Shown: piece by piece, positions 11,301 through 24,645 of the stretch
How positions within the stretch are numbered: the stretch's first letter is position 1
How the letters are laid out: each line of letters begins with the position of its first letter
Source of the DNA: Bugula neritina
Taxonomy: Eukaryota; Bryozoa; Gymnolaemata; Cheilostomatida; Bugulidae
Assembly: GCA_964035545.1 (NCBI GenBank)
Contig: OZ037770.1
Coordinates: 4,385,662-4,445,661, forward strand
Direction of reading: 5' to 3'
DNA: 60,000 nt
Notes under the pieces: model-generated
The model's database searches: none
Seen by the model: the letters and a program-made list of their open reading frames with translations, nothing else
What the model was told of the DNA's origin: nothing
Program-made: the position numbers and the translations under genes

Positions 11301-13580
11301 GTACAAACAGCTAAACATTCTACTCTACAGCCAATCTTACTGTTAACTCTTGTTTAACAATATTACAAGAATCTAAAAATTTGAGTGTGTTTTAAGTATA
11401 ATATTCTATCATTATAACTTTTAAATGAAACAATAATATGATAAATGCATTATAACTTTCTGAAAAGTTTTTTTGCAAAGTATATGTTTTTGGAAAATAG
11501 TTTAACAACATTTGCTAGGAGCATTATATTTATTCCTATCTAAAATAATTTTGTTTGAACTGCTATGTTTGTAATCATGTAATCAGAAGTAAAGCATCAG
11601 TAAAATGAGTATAAGTAGAAGCTTGACAGCTACATTAGGCATTGCTACATAGTACATAAATATATGGCCGTATTAAATACTTAGCTGCATTCACAGATAA
11701 ATGCATGGCTTGGAATTACAATACCATGAATACATTATTTATTTAGCTGGGTAACTATACAATTATGCCAAAGTGAAAAGCCTTTGGTTATTAATGCCTG
11801 AAATGTCTAACAATCTACTTGGGAGACCACCTTGTTGTTACAGAGTGAATGAGTTATTTGTTTGGCATTTGGATGATGGCACAAAGAAAGGCTATTTGGT
11901 TTGTTACTTGAGACTAGTAGCAAACTGCTACAGTCATAGCATCTTAGAAGATTTTGCATCACTTGCTAGAATTGTACATTATTTTAATGTAGCTATTGAA
12001 ATTAATATCGCACTGAAAACACAGTATTGCAAAATCTTAAGCTGTACATAATTATATTATGCATCAAAAAGTACTTCTGCTATTCGACTATCCCAGGTTT
12101 ATTTTAAACTAGCACTGCCAAAGTGCCTTGACTCTATTACAGTGTTTACTAGCTAATTTTGTTCTTCTCAATAGTGAAATAGATCTATTGCAAGAAATTA
12201 ATGACTAGATATAACAATAATGATTTTTAGGCAAGACTTTCGCATCTATATTGCTCATCTGCTAGCTTGAAATACCCCTCTCCTTGGACTAATCTCAGGC
12301 TTTTCATTGTTGTTTAAACAGTTTTTAAACTCCTATTTCAATAAATCATTACCAACACTGCCTGCATGTATTAATATTCATTAGTGCCATCAATGCACTG
12401 TGGAGACAGCACCTGATGTTCTGTATATTACATTATAGTACAGAGATACTAAATCCAAAACATCTAAAATAATTGATGCTTCTACCAGATTTTTAGCACA
12501 CCTATAATATGTATTCCTGTAGTAAATATTAATAAGATGTTTTAACTGATAGTTTTTATGCCATTATAATAATTTGATACTATAACTACAACTTGAAACT
12601 CTTTAACCAGCACATTGGTTAGTAATATTGCTTCTTGATATTTAATTGCTGGTTCACAAACTATCAATAATAGGGATGCATATCAAAACTTGACTGCATT
12701 CATAATATGATTTTAATGCTAGGTAATGACTAAGCATGTCTGGCTGATATGAGGTGACTATTTTGTACACTGTTTAACAACCTCAGCTTTTTGGGTTCAT
12801 TTAAAGCATCTGCAAATCTGTATTATACATAATTACTGTTAGGGCCAATTAATTAAATTGTTAACCCTGAAATGTTTTTTACACTGTAATACTAAGTAGT
12901 AAAAGATATGTATATATATATAAACTGATTGTAATTTATACATAACATTGTACATTTAAAAAAAATCACAAAATACATAATTTATTAGCTAAATTTCAAG
13001 GCGTTTTGTAGGTAGTGGGTTAATGTCAATAAAGTAGAATCCGGGAAGTTGAGTAGCTTTATTCAAGAGGAAGGCTCTCCAACAGTTCTACCAAAGCCTA
13101 AATAACATGTATAAAATAAAGGTTATATGCACAATTTTTTTTCCAAAACAGCCTGCAACTGTTTTGCTATTGCATATGCCCTATGCCATTCATCAAGTAG
13201 AACAATTTTAACCAGGATATCTAGAAAAGTTGACACAAGGGCTTTATAAACTATGTAACAGTAAAACTGTGAGTAGAAATTAATTGACACTATTGAATAA
13301 TGCTTTAGGTGCTGGCAACAACCATAAAAGAAAAGTTATATAACAAACAAATAGAAAAAGCACTAAACAAATCAACAGCATTATATACAATTGGGGCACA
13401 TACATGAAAACAGCAGCTAGTGTCATTTTCTTAAGACAGCACTATTTTAGGTATAAATTTAAGAAGTATTAGAAAATGCAGAAATTTACTGCAATTGGTT
13501 CATTTTATTTAGGTTAGTACATATTGAAGATCTCAAGTTTTTGCTAATGAACATGAGTTTTGGCCCGAAACTAAAAAAAT
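8332..13580. other. Long AT-rich stretch, no convincing gene
   Basis: The only sizeable open frame is 92 codons at 11773-12051 (+). It has no recognisable motif, a non-ATG start and no splice-site support. I see no SINE head, cysteine-rich exon or structured repeat. Confidence 0.45.
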
Positions 13581-13788
13581 ATCAATAAATACACCTAAAT
13601 AATCAAGGCTCTTTTTAATTTTCTTTGATTTCCTATGCTTTTTTTCTAATTACAGCAACTTCTGACTGGGGATCGCCACGGTTAGTTTGTAACAGTAGGC
13701 AATCCAAATGAAATGAATAAATAGGAAAAAACATGAGAAATCATGCAAAATTAAGAAGAACCTCGATTATTTAGGTGTATTTCTTGAT
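13581..13788. mobile_element. MITE-like foldback element
   Basis: Arms 13581-13647 and 13722-13788 are imperfect reverse complements, about 67 bp each. They are centred on ATACACCTAAATAATC versus GATTATTTAGGTGTAT, with a loop of about 74 bp. Size and structure fit a non-autonomous foldback or MITE. I could not define a target-site duplication. Confidence 0.7.
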
Positions 13789-15894
13789 GTCTCACTAATT
13801 TTAAGCAAAAAGCATTGTTCATTAGCAGCTAAAATGTAAAAATGGCTAAAAACTGCAGATTTCCAGTGTGTACTAAATTAAATAAAAGGACTCAATCACC
13901 TTTGCAACATAATTCAATAATTGCATGGTCAAGCAGAATAAACTACAATTAACAGCAACAACAGTGTAATAGTTGCGTAGAAAAGTTGTACTGCAAAAAA
14001 CTAAAAGAATGCAAAATCTATAAATGTGTGCTACCAAGTAAATGCCGAACAGACATCATGAAATAGTGTACGAAATACAAACTATTAAACTTACCTGTTG
14101 ATCTAATGCAGCAAAAACCTTAAGCATAGAGTAGTGGAATGGTGCTGTTCGATGTTGATATGCTACAAGTATAAGCTAAGATGACTCAAATTCTTGCCTT
14201 TAGGAGTAAGAGGCCTCAGCTCAGTTTCAACAAAACTTCCAATAATCTCAACGGATGCGCTCAATTAGGAGCCACAACAAAGCACACCCATGTCATTTTA
14301 GTAAACTCTAAAAAATGAACGGAAATAAAACTGTTAGAGAGTAAACAGAGAAACATATAATGATGGGGGAAAAACCTGTCAGCAAAGGTTATATACACTC
14401 ATAGCCATAACACGAAGAAAAAGATAATGAATAACAACCTATTCAAGATGACACAAGAAACCAAACAAATTTCTTTGACTAAAAAATATAATTAAATACT
14501 ATATTACTTGGCAAAAAATATTTGTTTTGAACAACGTATTATTGGGAAGAATTGCCAGTGTCTTAAATTTTGAGATTAAAATTTCTGCCTTATAGCGGAA
14601 ATAGAGAGGCAATCAATAGTGTACAAAACATGTTTTCAGTCATTGGCTGTTGACTAAATTGACAAAGTTAAAGAAAGCTTCCATATCATTATTTATTTTG
14701 TTCTCAAGTGTGTGGTTACAGTTTCATGAGTCAGAAATATAATTATTTGAGATATGAAATCAAATATAGTCAAAAGAGTGTCATACAATTTAAAATGTAG
14801 TAATAGAGCTTTGACAATAATTTCTTCTGCTAAGTAAAACAGGTACCATTATGTGCTACTTATCTTTTAGAGATGAACATCAAGGATGTTGAAAACAAAA
14901 TAGTTGTAAATTACAGCAAATACCTTTCTACTTACCTAACCAGAGAAAATAAGTGTTCAACCTTGCATGCACTCAGCTGGTTTTCAATGTTTGGATCAGT
15001 GACATCTTTATAACTGATAGCAGCATTATGTGATAGCTTTAGGAATTGTTACCTTAAATCTAAATTATATAGAACAAGAAGTGCTAAAATATGGCATTAG
15101 TACTCATTGCACAATACAAACTTGCTAGAGTAGCTAATCTAGCATCACATTAATTTAAGAAAGACAAAATTTTATTACTGTTCACAAATGATGAATATTA
15201 AAATTTGAATAATTAGACAAATTAACAATGATATTGATGTTACTTCAAACATTACCAATGGTAAACACCAAAATACTAATAGGAATAGTCATGTTAACAT
15301 CAATTAGAAAAGTAAAGATAATTTGAAAATGAGACAGTTTATAGGTCTAACTCTTATAGTTGACAAGCAATTACAGGGCAGTCATATTGATGTAGGCTAC
15401 CCTCAAAATGTAGCACTTTAAAAATATTAAAAAGACAGCACATATAAGAACATAATCTTAAAAATAGGCATATGTGACACCTATATTTTGATTAACAAAG
15501 AAATCTTCTTTACTTTATTAATCTAGCTCATATAATGGTATTCTGTCTTAGTATGTTATTTTAATACTTGAAATCTAATCAGTTACAGAAAAGTACTTCA
15601 ATTCAAAGGCCTTCATAATTATTCTTTAGTTTGCTATTTAAATAGACAGTAAGGTTGATGAATAAAATAAAAGTTAGTAAAGTAAAAACTAAATAAATTG
15701 AGAATAATATCTCCACTCTAAGGTTATAATCCTTATAAATTAACATTTTAATACTCCTGTTATCCTTAGGTATAGTTGTTAGCAATTTAACTATGAGCTC
15801 GAAGCCAAATGTCAGTATTAGCATCCCCATTACATTGACTAAGAATGACTTTATAACCCTCAAGCTGTGGCACTCAATTTCTATAAGTAGTAAC
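13789..15894. other. Intergenic, no gene seen
   Basis: AT-rich. An 86-codon membrane-like open frame on the minus strand (15603-15863) is the only candidate and has no supporting context. Confidence 0.45.
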
Positions 15895-16018
15895 TCATAA
15901 CAAATATAAAATTATTTATTTGCTACTGATAGTGATAATAATCATAATTAAAAATAATAATATGATCCATTAAAATATAACTAATAAAGCCAACGACGTT
16001 AATGGTATGTCTAACTAA
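15895..16018. repeat. Left end of degenerate simple-sequence region
   Basis: Short runs such as 'gatagtgataataatcataatt' resemble the sequence beyond 18.9 kb. This suggests that the LINE at 16.0-18.85 kb was inserted into a pre-existing simple-sequence tract. Confidence 0.4.
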
Positions 16019-18845
16019 ACATGGCATGTCTCGTCTGGCAGTGGGTATGTGGAGGGCCAGGCAACCTACGGCCGTCAACCCGTTAATGGCACAACTAGAA
16101 GAAGATACTCAAGAGAAGACAACAAAGTTGTCATGAAATGCTGCTTCAAAAGTACACCCAAATTGAGAGGTTATAGAAAAACAATGTATGAGCTCTGTAG
16201 ACCCGGATCAAAGAATTATTTAAAAAGAATGTGCAAACGCTGGAAAACAGAGGAGAGTTTAACATCAGCGAACAGAGACTAGCGGATTAAGCAAGAACTA
16301 TGAAGAAACACAAGCATTTTATGGAAGAAGAACTCCATAAGATTGAAGAAGGAACCTTGCAAGAACTAGGCACATCAATTGGTGAAGAAGATAATGAAGA
16401 GCTAAATTTGCAAATAGAGGATGTTATAGTACAACATGAGATAGCATATAAATCAGCCATGAGAATTTTAAGAGTACCTAGTTCAGAGGTAGAAAAAGTG
16501 TTAGTAGAAAAATTATAAATGAGCATAACAAACTATCTAATGATCGACCAACACTAAGAGCCCTTAGGCACATTGAGAGGGTCAAATTACTACAGGCAGT
16601 AAAACAGATTAATGATGTGCTAAACTGTGTTGAGATTATTAATACCATTGAGCTTAATAACACCACCATGGCTTGTGCGAAAAATAGTAACAGAACAAGT
16701 GTGTAACAAAAAGGAAAAAGAAAAACTGACAATGTACAAGTATGGAAAATACGACTGCAGAAGAAATAAAAAGAAATTAGATCAGACTTAAGTAAAATAG
16801 CAGAGTGAAAAAGTAGAGCTTACAATGATTCATTGAGAAGAATGGTTGAAGAAAAATATAGGATAAAGAACAAAGAGTGTGGTGTAGTGATTGAAAAACT
16901 GAAGCAAAACCTGAGAGCTGTAAGCCAGAAGATAAACAGATATACAGAATGAGTTGATCAATATAATCAGAACACAATGTTTACAATGATAAGCGCTTTT
17001 ATCAAGAATTACGAGGAAATGAATACGTACATCTAAAGAGGCACCTGACAAGGAAATCAAAAGCATTCTGATAAAATATATGGGGTCAGCCAACTAAAAA
17101 TAATACCAATGCAGAATGACTAAATAAAGTTAGCAACAAATTGGAGCATATGTAAAGACAAGGAAATTAGATCTTAGAAACGATGCAAACAACTGGAATA
17201 GCAATTAATGTCATAAGGTTGATAAGAAAAAGCATGAAACCTGGAAAACACAACTGAAATACCTGGAAGAAAAGATAGGAGAAATAAAGATCAAACTAAG
17301 AATTTTCCAAGGAGACTCTTTATCTCTATCCCTTTTCTCCAACTACCGATTCGCATGACAGAAGCGGCTCAATGATGCAAATTTCGACGAGACAGAAAAC
17401 AAACCATCTCCTATATGTGGATGACCTGAAGGTAAATAGGAAATTAAAGTGGGAACTGGAAGCTTTGGTAAACACTGCCGGGATCTTCACAAGGAATATA
17501 GAAATGAAATTTGGATTAAAAAATGTGCCACACTGGTTATGAGAAAGGGAAAGAAAATTAAGGACACAGGAATCAGTTTGCCTGATGAACAGGTAATCAA
17601 AGATCTGAGTGAGAAGCCGTATAAATATCTAGGAGTTCTTGAGATTGATGGAATACAAATATATGAAATGAAAAATAAGATCAAGGAGTACTACAAACAA
17701 ATAAGAAAAGTTCTGGATTCAAAACTGAATGGTGAGAACACAATCAAAGCAATAAACACATGGGCAGTAACAGCAGTGCATTACACAGCTAGAATACTTG
17801 ACTGAACTGTTTCATGAGCTAAAAAATATGGACTGAAAGACAAGGAAGCTAATGACAACAAACCGTGCACCCTATCCGAGAGCAGATGTAGGCAGGCTGT
17901 ATTTTAGCAGAAGGGAAGGCGGTAGAAGAATGTTGTCAACTGAAAAATGCATAAAGATTGAAAACTGCAGCATGTCAGACTACATAAATATAACATAGAC
18001 TGATAGAAACACCACACTGAATACCTTCCTAAAAGACAGAACAGCGGTAGAACTAAATAATGATAAAGTGATAGAAAGAACTGATGAGTGTAAAGAAAAG
18101 CTTCCTGTGGTAAATACATCAAAATGGTGGAAGACATGAAAGCATTTTCCTGGAACTGGTTGAAGTATAGTTGGCTGAAAAGGAAACAGAAGGACTGCTG
18201 ACAGCTGCGCAAAATCAACTATTCACTACTAGAAATTATAAAGTGGCTATGATGAGAGAACAGGGTAGCAAGAAGTGTGGAATGTGTAACGCAAGAGACA
18301 AAACTTCGATGCACGTATTGAGTGAGTTTGAGAAGGTAGCAGAAGGAGAATATAAGAAAAAACACAACCTTTTGGCATTGATAATTTCAATAGTAGTTGT
18401 GTGAACTTGGTGAGTTTCAGAAAAGTAAGAATTGGTACGGCCATCAAGCAGAATAAGTACTGGAAAATGATAATGTGAAAACCTTGTAAGATTTTAACAT
18501 ACACACTGACGTAGTCATCAAAGTTAGGAGACCCGATATATTAGTAGTTGACAAGCATAATGCTGAAACAACGATAATTGATATCACAGTCCCTGTTAAC
18601 TACAGAGTAAAAGAAAAAAATTCGAAAAGTTAGGAAAATATCAGAATTTAGCACTAGAATAAACCCGCCTTTGGAAAACATCAAAAAAGTCATCCCGTTG
18701 TAACTGGAGCCTTTGGAGCTTTATACAAGATTGTAGACTGGCTGACACTACTTGGAGTAGCTGAAAACAAATGCTCATTAATTCAGCAGACACCCTACTA
18801 GGATCAGGATAAGCTCACATCCTGAGGAAAGTTCTATCCATTTCA
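16019..18845 (+). pseudogene. Decayed non-LTR retrotransposon (LINE), pol remnant
   Basis: Successive fragments in shifting frames follow the order of one LINE polyprotein. There is a basic N-terminal part (16090-16280) and an acidic helical part (16300-16518). RT fragments follow: GDSL near 17312, then the catalytic YVDD at 17413-17424. The post-palm region at 17449-17805 (KCATLVMRKGK, LPDEQVIKDL, YKYLGVLE, INTWAV) is intact for 118 codons. Further on are a Cys-x2-Cys zinc knuckle near 18277 and a C-terminal domain ending RILRKVLSI near 18840. Much of the RT core between about 17180 and 17310 is deleted, and the frame is broken by many stops. The knuckle has lost its last cysteine (Phe in the His-x4-Cys position). 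The clade is not resolved; the tail looks like R2/NeSL-type or related elements. It cannot be active. Confidence 0.85.
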
Positions 18846-19975
18846 GCCTAGTATAACTAGGCCAATGGTAAAAGGTTACACCAGCTAAAAAACTACGGTC
18901 AATCAACAATTATAATAATATACAACTATATTAGTGCAGTTGGTTCTATTATAAGATTAGCATATCGATTATGACTTTTCGATTGCCACCCTGATACTAT
19001 GAGTAAAATGTACAAGCATACGTGAAAGTATAGATATGATCATAAGTATAAAAATAGGTATAAGTATAAATATAAATATAGGTACAAGTATAAAACGAAT
19101 GATTATATTATTAATAATATTAGTCAGTGATACCTATAACCGTAATGGTTTTTAGACTTACAGTTATCATTAACATTAGCTGAGTAATATGATTAGTTAA
19201 AATAATGGTATTCATTATTATATCATAGTTATAAGTTATAACTCTAGTCTCTAAAGAGCAACAGCAAGTGTAATTGGGATATTCATATTAAATTTCATAT
19301 TCACATAGTGCAATGTTTATGTTATGAACTAATTTATTCCTTCAACATTTAACTATAAATATGATTACCACTAACTTTGACCAGCAGTATTACTAAAAGA
19401 AGCGTATTACAAATATAAGATAATAAAATTCTAGTAGTAGGACTAATAGTATTACTAGGTCCAGTATTATTCTTGTTATCTTATTCATCATTCATGAGTT
19501 ATCAAATTTAAAATTACTACTTATTAGCATCAGCATATAAAAAGTAAGATCATTAGGAATAATTATCATGAGGTATGATCTATGATTTGCATTATCCATA
19601 TATAGTTTAATATCAATATGATATATTATTATTGCTGATAGTCTATGTTATAGTTAAATTTATACTTATCTTTACAGTTACCTATAGTAGCACTTATTAG
19701 TTATTTGTGGTAGCCAAACTAATGTTTAATATTAATAAATTAAACTGAGTATCATAAAAGTGTTACTAAGAATTTTAATTATAATCGTAATGGTGATCAT
19801 ATTACTTTATTATAATTATTATATTTTATCATTAATGCTAAACTGAGTTAATGTATATACTTTGAGTTTTACTATTACTCATTATATTTACACTAATAGT
19901 AAAACTAAATATGTAAAAGTTATACTTATACTATTATTATTCGTATTTCATTAGACTTACATCTAAGATCGCAGT

Positions 19976-20115
19976 CCTATTACTACTACCACTGATACTA
20001 GTACTACAACTAGTACTAGTACTGCTACTAGTACTAGTACTACTACTACTACTACTAATAGTACTGTTACTACTACTACTACTAGTACTACTACTAGGTC
20101 TACTACTGTACCAGT
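19976..20115. repeat. (ACT/AGT)n trinucleotide tract
   Basis: Dense ACT, TAC and AGT triplets with the palindromic join ACTAGT repeated several times. A shorter block of the same words recurs at 20725-20755. Confidence 0.85.
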
Positions 20116-21229
20116 ACAACTACAAACTTTGAAAATAACTGCAAGAAAGGTATGACTTACTCTTTTTCTTAGTCTTACTGTGACTCTCAGTCGTAATGTA
20201 AAATAAAATTGTGAACTGTAAAGTTAAATCCAAGGCTGAAATTTATTTAATTAAATTTAGACAATCTGAATCATTGGCTCAATCCTTGAGTTTGACTATT
20301 ACTATTATTATTAGTGTTACGATTGTGATTATCATTGGCATTATGATTATGCCATTATCATTATGATTGTAATTGTGGTAATTCTAACAATAATTATAAT
20401 CATAAATTAAAAGGTAATGATTAATGATAATTATTTTCATTTTGTAATCATAATGACAATCATAATAATGTAAATTTTGATGTAAAACCAAAATACTAAA
20501 ACTAAAAGTAAAAGTTATAAAATTAAATGATAAAATATTATAATGATAATCATAATGATAATTATTATATTTATTATATTATTATTGAATATATTATTTC
20601 ATTAGAAAATAGGTTGCAGCTTAGCATGATTAAAATTCAGTAAAAATTAGTTTACCAACAGCAAACATGCATGCGTCTTGTCAACATTCAATTCGTAGTG
20701 TCATAGCGAAGCCAGATTACTGGTAGTACGACTACTAGAACTACTACTACTAGTGATGGATTACAGATCCTTGGCGATTTTAGCTGTGAGTGACCTTCAC
20801 CTCACATTCTCGTCATGTGCGCGGCATTAGACTAAGTAGAGGGTATGAAGCAATGAGCTGGAAAATAAAGAATATATTTTAATTATAGGTAATACTAATA
20901 GTAATATAATTTATGGTAATATATAGGTAATATTATTGAGTTCATTGGTATGGAGTATAGACCTATCACTGATAGTATCAGTATCAACTACCACTTACGT
21001 ACTACTTCAACTTATAACTTACCTTCAACTCAAACTCAAACTGAAACTGCTTGGAATCATTTGTCTTTGATCATATTGGCATTGTCATTGTGATTGTAAT
21101 AACTATTAATATTTTTAGTTCAACATCAATGCCGAACATATTGTAATAACTAATAAGATAATCATAAGGTTGATATATTTTGCTAATAGTAATACTAATA
21201 GTTATAGTAATAGTTATAGTAATTCAGTG

Positions 21230-21306
21230 TCACTCTCACTCTGGTGGAGTGAGACTCAGACTTACTCTTAGAGTTAGAGACAGAGTGAGTCCGAGTAAGT
21301 CTGAGT
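21230..21306. repeat. Compound hairpin in the simple-sequence region
   Basis: ACTCAGACTTACTC (21254-21267) is exactly reverse-complementary to GAGTAAGTCTGAGT (21293-21306), with a 25-base loop. Just upstream CTCACTC and GAGTGAG form a smaller hairpin around TGGTG. This block is richer in C and G than its surroundings. Confidence 0.8.
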
Positions 21307-21310
21307 GTTG

Positions 21311-21708
21311 GTAATAGTAATAGTCATATAAATTTAAATTATATTTACTTATTTCTAGCAATCACAATGGCAATAGTTATAGTAACTTTCACTTACTCTT
21401 AAATCATTGAACCTGAACTAAAAGTAAAATTAAGCATTATGATTATGATTATCATTATGATTATACCTATGATTTTATTATGTTTAAATTAAAAATCAAT
21501 ATCATGATAATATCATAGTGATAGACATATTATTGATAAATGATAATATAAAAGTAATTTGATAAATTATACATTGATTTTGAATTAAGGTGATACTGAT
21601 ACTAGACCGGTACTGAAAGTGATAGTAATACTAATAGTAATAGTAATAGTCATATAAATTTAAGTTATATTTACTCATTACCGGCAATCACAATGGCAAT
21701 AGTAACTT
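21311..21708 (+). repeat. Direct duplication, about 75 bp
   Basis: 21311-21388 and 21637-21708 share 'gtaatagtaatagtcatata', then 'aattta-attatatttact' and 'caatcacaatggcaatag', in the same order with a few differences. This shows local segmental duplication within the simple-sequence region. Confidence 0.75.
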
Positions 21709-23836
21709 AAACTGTAACAGTAATGGTATGGGTATGTTTGAAATTGTCACTATCAGTATTGCTATGAATCAAAATATAATGCTATCATACCAATAATTTA
21801 AAATAATATCACAAAGCTTCATTAGTAACTTTTACTTGTACCAGTTTGGAATTTTGAATTATACAAATCCTTGTAAAGTCTTCAAGTTTATTGTCAAAAT
21901 GAACTTGAAATTAAAGACTTAGTAGTAAAAATTAAACTAAGACTGACTGTAAGTGACTAAGATTAAAAATAAGTAATTTTAAATATCGATTTAGTATTTT
22001 TCTTACTCTTTGTCTTAAAATTGACTTTTATTTTGCACCTACTCCTGGTCAATGATTCTTTTTTCTATTTATATTACTATTGCTATTAGTATAATTGACT
22101 TAAATTTAATAATATATATGATTATATCTTTATAAATGTGATATTTGATTTTATGAATAGTAATTCGAAAACTCTTTGGTATTATTTATTTTTGATCATT
22201 GTAGTTATTATCATTATATTTGTATAATAATTATGATTATCAAATTCAATATCGATATTTGTATTGTGGTATGGATATCTGCCTCCATCCCATGTTCTGT
22301 TTTGCAGTGCCTTTTTACATTCACGTCTAGGTTCACATTGCGATGGTCATACTGATAGCACTTGGGGACAGTGATGAGCATAATGATTATCACTAATATT
22401 AGGATTATCGTTATTAGGATTTAGAATAATTTAATAAACAAGCAACTTAAAACAAATGTTTTTACTAATATACATATTAATTACTAATATAAATATACTA
22501 CTATGAATATTATAATTATTATACTTTACAATTCAAAGTAAGATAATCATAATACGAACTGGTAAAACTAAATATAAAGTAAATGTAATAATACTAATAG
22601 TAGTTATCCATTCCCCTTTGGTTTCACATACTAATAATTGGAAACCTCTGTCCTAATATTATTTCTATTAATATTGCTCAAAGTTTGATTCCTATTTAAT
22701 TTTATAGTTCACTCACCAGCTACATAATTTTATTAAAATACATGTGGTATTGGTTATAGTACTAGTGAAACTTGAAGTTGAATAGCATGCTTATTACTCA
22801 CTGCTCTTTGCTTACATTATTAGGGTTACTCTTTAGTCTTAGAGATACCCTAACATAAACTTGAAAGCTGGAGGTAGTACTAGTCTAGTGCTGTGTTAAT
22901 CCTACACTGTTGACTTATCAACACTGTGACTATAATTATGACTCCTAAGTCAAAGTCATTTTCATATAGTAGTAATCACTATGACAGACTGAAAGTCAGG
23001 AAGACTAAATATAATGGTAAAGTGTGTAAGAATAAATCATACTTAATCAATTACTTTTAGTTTTGTTACCAGTGTTGGGTCAACTTTCAGAATAAAGAAT
23101 AAATATAATTATAAAGATAAATGGATAAAAATTCCTATCATGGTTTAATGTGCCTATTTTAAGCTGTTAATTTAATTACTATAATATAAGTGCTCAAAAT
23201 ACATCTTTTGATTTTCATAATTATGTTTTAATTTAATACAGATACCATAGTATCATATACAGTAGAATCAGTTGTATCTTATTTAATAATGAAGTAACTT
23301 ATTGGAGCTTTCACAGTTATTAATTATTTACTTGTTAGTCTTTGAACTGGGACAATGTTTGAAACTTGAAGTAGAATGAAGTTTGATTTCAGTTACCGCA
23401 ATGGTATCTGCAGTCACAATAGGAATACGCATATAACTATGTTTATATTTGTGAAAAATATATAGTCAAAACTAGATAAGGTAATAGTAATTATAATTGG
23501 TTTCACTTTTAATATATTCCTATAAACTGGAAAATAGACAGAAGCATTTAATCATGAAAGTAAACCTAGTGGAAGTAAATCAATTCACTAAGTATAGTAA
23601 AATATCTACTATTCAGTAAGTTTATTTACTTTAGTTAATTGTACTTGATTATTTCTGTCGGTTTTTCAGTTGATTTTTCTACCTTTTGCTATAGCATATC
23701 AAACTACCACAAAGTCATACTTCCGTATTACAATTATAAACATAGTGTTACTGTGTAATGTTATAGTAATGTAATAGTAATATTTGGATCATTGTAAGTA
23801 TTTCTGTTGTTGTACTGATTGATAAATATTTTTTAG

Positions 23837-24451
23837 CTTGCATGGATATTTGCAACGATCAAGATGTCATTTGAACCTGGACTGGAATAAAGATGGCAAA
23901 TCGAGAAGCTAGCTACAATTATTCTGCAGAAAGAAACTTGGTAAGCAAAAATAAGCTGCAGCATTAAGCAGTAAGCAATATGACGATGAACTTTGCTTGA
24001 TTTTGATTGACCTTAAAATATCTGGTCACCTTTCACCAACGTGGTCCTGCGCGGGTGGCCGGTGACCTTAAAATGTCTGTTGCACGTAAAATAAATTTTG
24101 TGACAGTCAAAAGTATGCTGATCTTTTTCGTATTTCAGTGCATCGGTGTCTTAGCTTAAGAGCTGAACCCAACAATTATGATCTAAAGCTGTTTTTTACT
24201 AGAAAGTGATTTTACTGTCTTTCTGATTATTCTTGGTTTTTCAGCTTGATGAATTGAATAAATGGATTTGATTTCGGGTATTATGTAATGGATGAAAGAA
24301 ATTTTTCTTAAATTTGTACTGAGCAATTTTTGCTATTGCTATGATGTTTAGTGATAAAAGCATTTGTTTATGTTCATTTTTAGGAAATTAAAATGAAGAC
24401 ACAACTCACCGATGCTACCTCACTGTGCCTGCATGCAGTTTATCTAAAAAG
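23837..24451 (+). CDS. Possible first coding exons of an unidentified gene
   Basis: Exon 23837-23940 (acceptor TTTTTTAG, donor GTAAGC) contains an ATG at 23893 with 16 codons in frame to its end. Exon 24384-24451 (acceptor TTCATTTTTAG) joins in phase 0 and stays open for 22 more codons before a GTACTC donor. The combined start (MANREASYNYSAERNL, then EIKMKTQLTD) looks like a charged helical N-terminus. I do not recognise a family and could not place a third exon confidently. A TATA box is not obvious; the first exon could follow a 5' UTR exon. Chance pairing of splice-like sites remains possible. Confidence 0.35.
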
Positions 24452-24645
24452 GTACTCCTATTAGCTGGCTCTTGCCCAATACCTGGTTGTCTCTGTAACT
24501 ATTTTTTGCTCGCAGATGAGTTTTTGGAACTTGACATTTTATTGATTTTGAAAGTTATAGTGAGCTTTGAACTTGCTAGCATCGTTTTTAAAGACTTGCT
24601 GCAGTTTTTATCAACATTTTTTAAGTCAATGGTGTTAGTTTGGAA

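Larger units (their letters stand above)
18846..23830. repeat. Degenerate simple-sequence region of about 5 kb
   Basis: A long mosaic of imperfect tri- to hexanucleotide patches: ACT/AGT (19976-20115), ATT/ATC/ATG (20290-20580), AATAGT (21190-21330, 21600-21650) and 'caactt/caaact' (20990-21050). Runs flip between complementary words, so both strands look alike and local hairpins are common. The Ser-rich open frame on the minus strand at 19937-20119 is an artefact of the ACT repeat. No gene is seen. Confidence 0.7.

Noticed and set aside
11773-12051. 92-codon open frame
   Set aside because: Non-ATG start, no recognisable motif, no exon context.
13662-13680. Tiny exon-like stretch between an AG acceptor and a GTTAGT
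   Set aside because: It is the loop of a foldback element.
19937-20119. Serine-rich open frame on the minus strand
   Set aside because: Translation of an ACT/AGT triplet tract.
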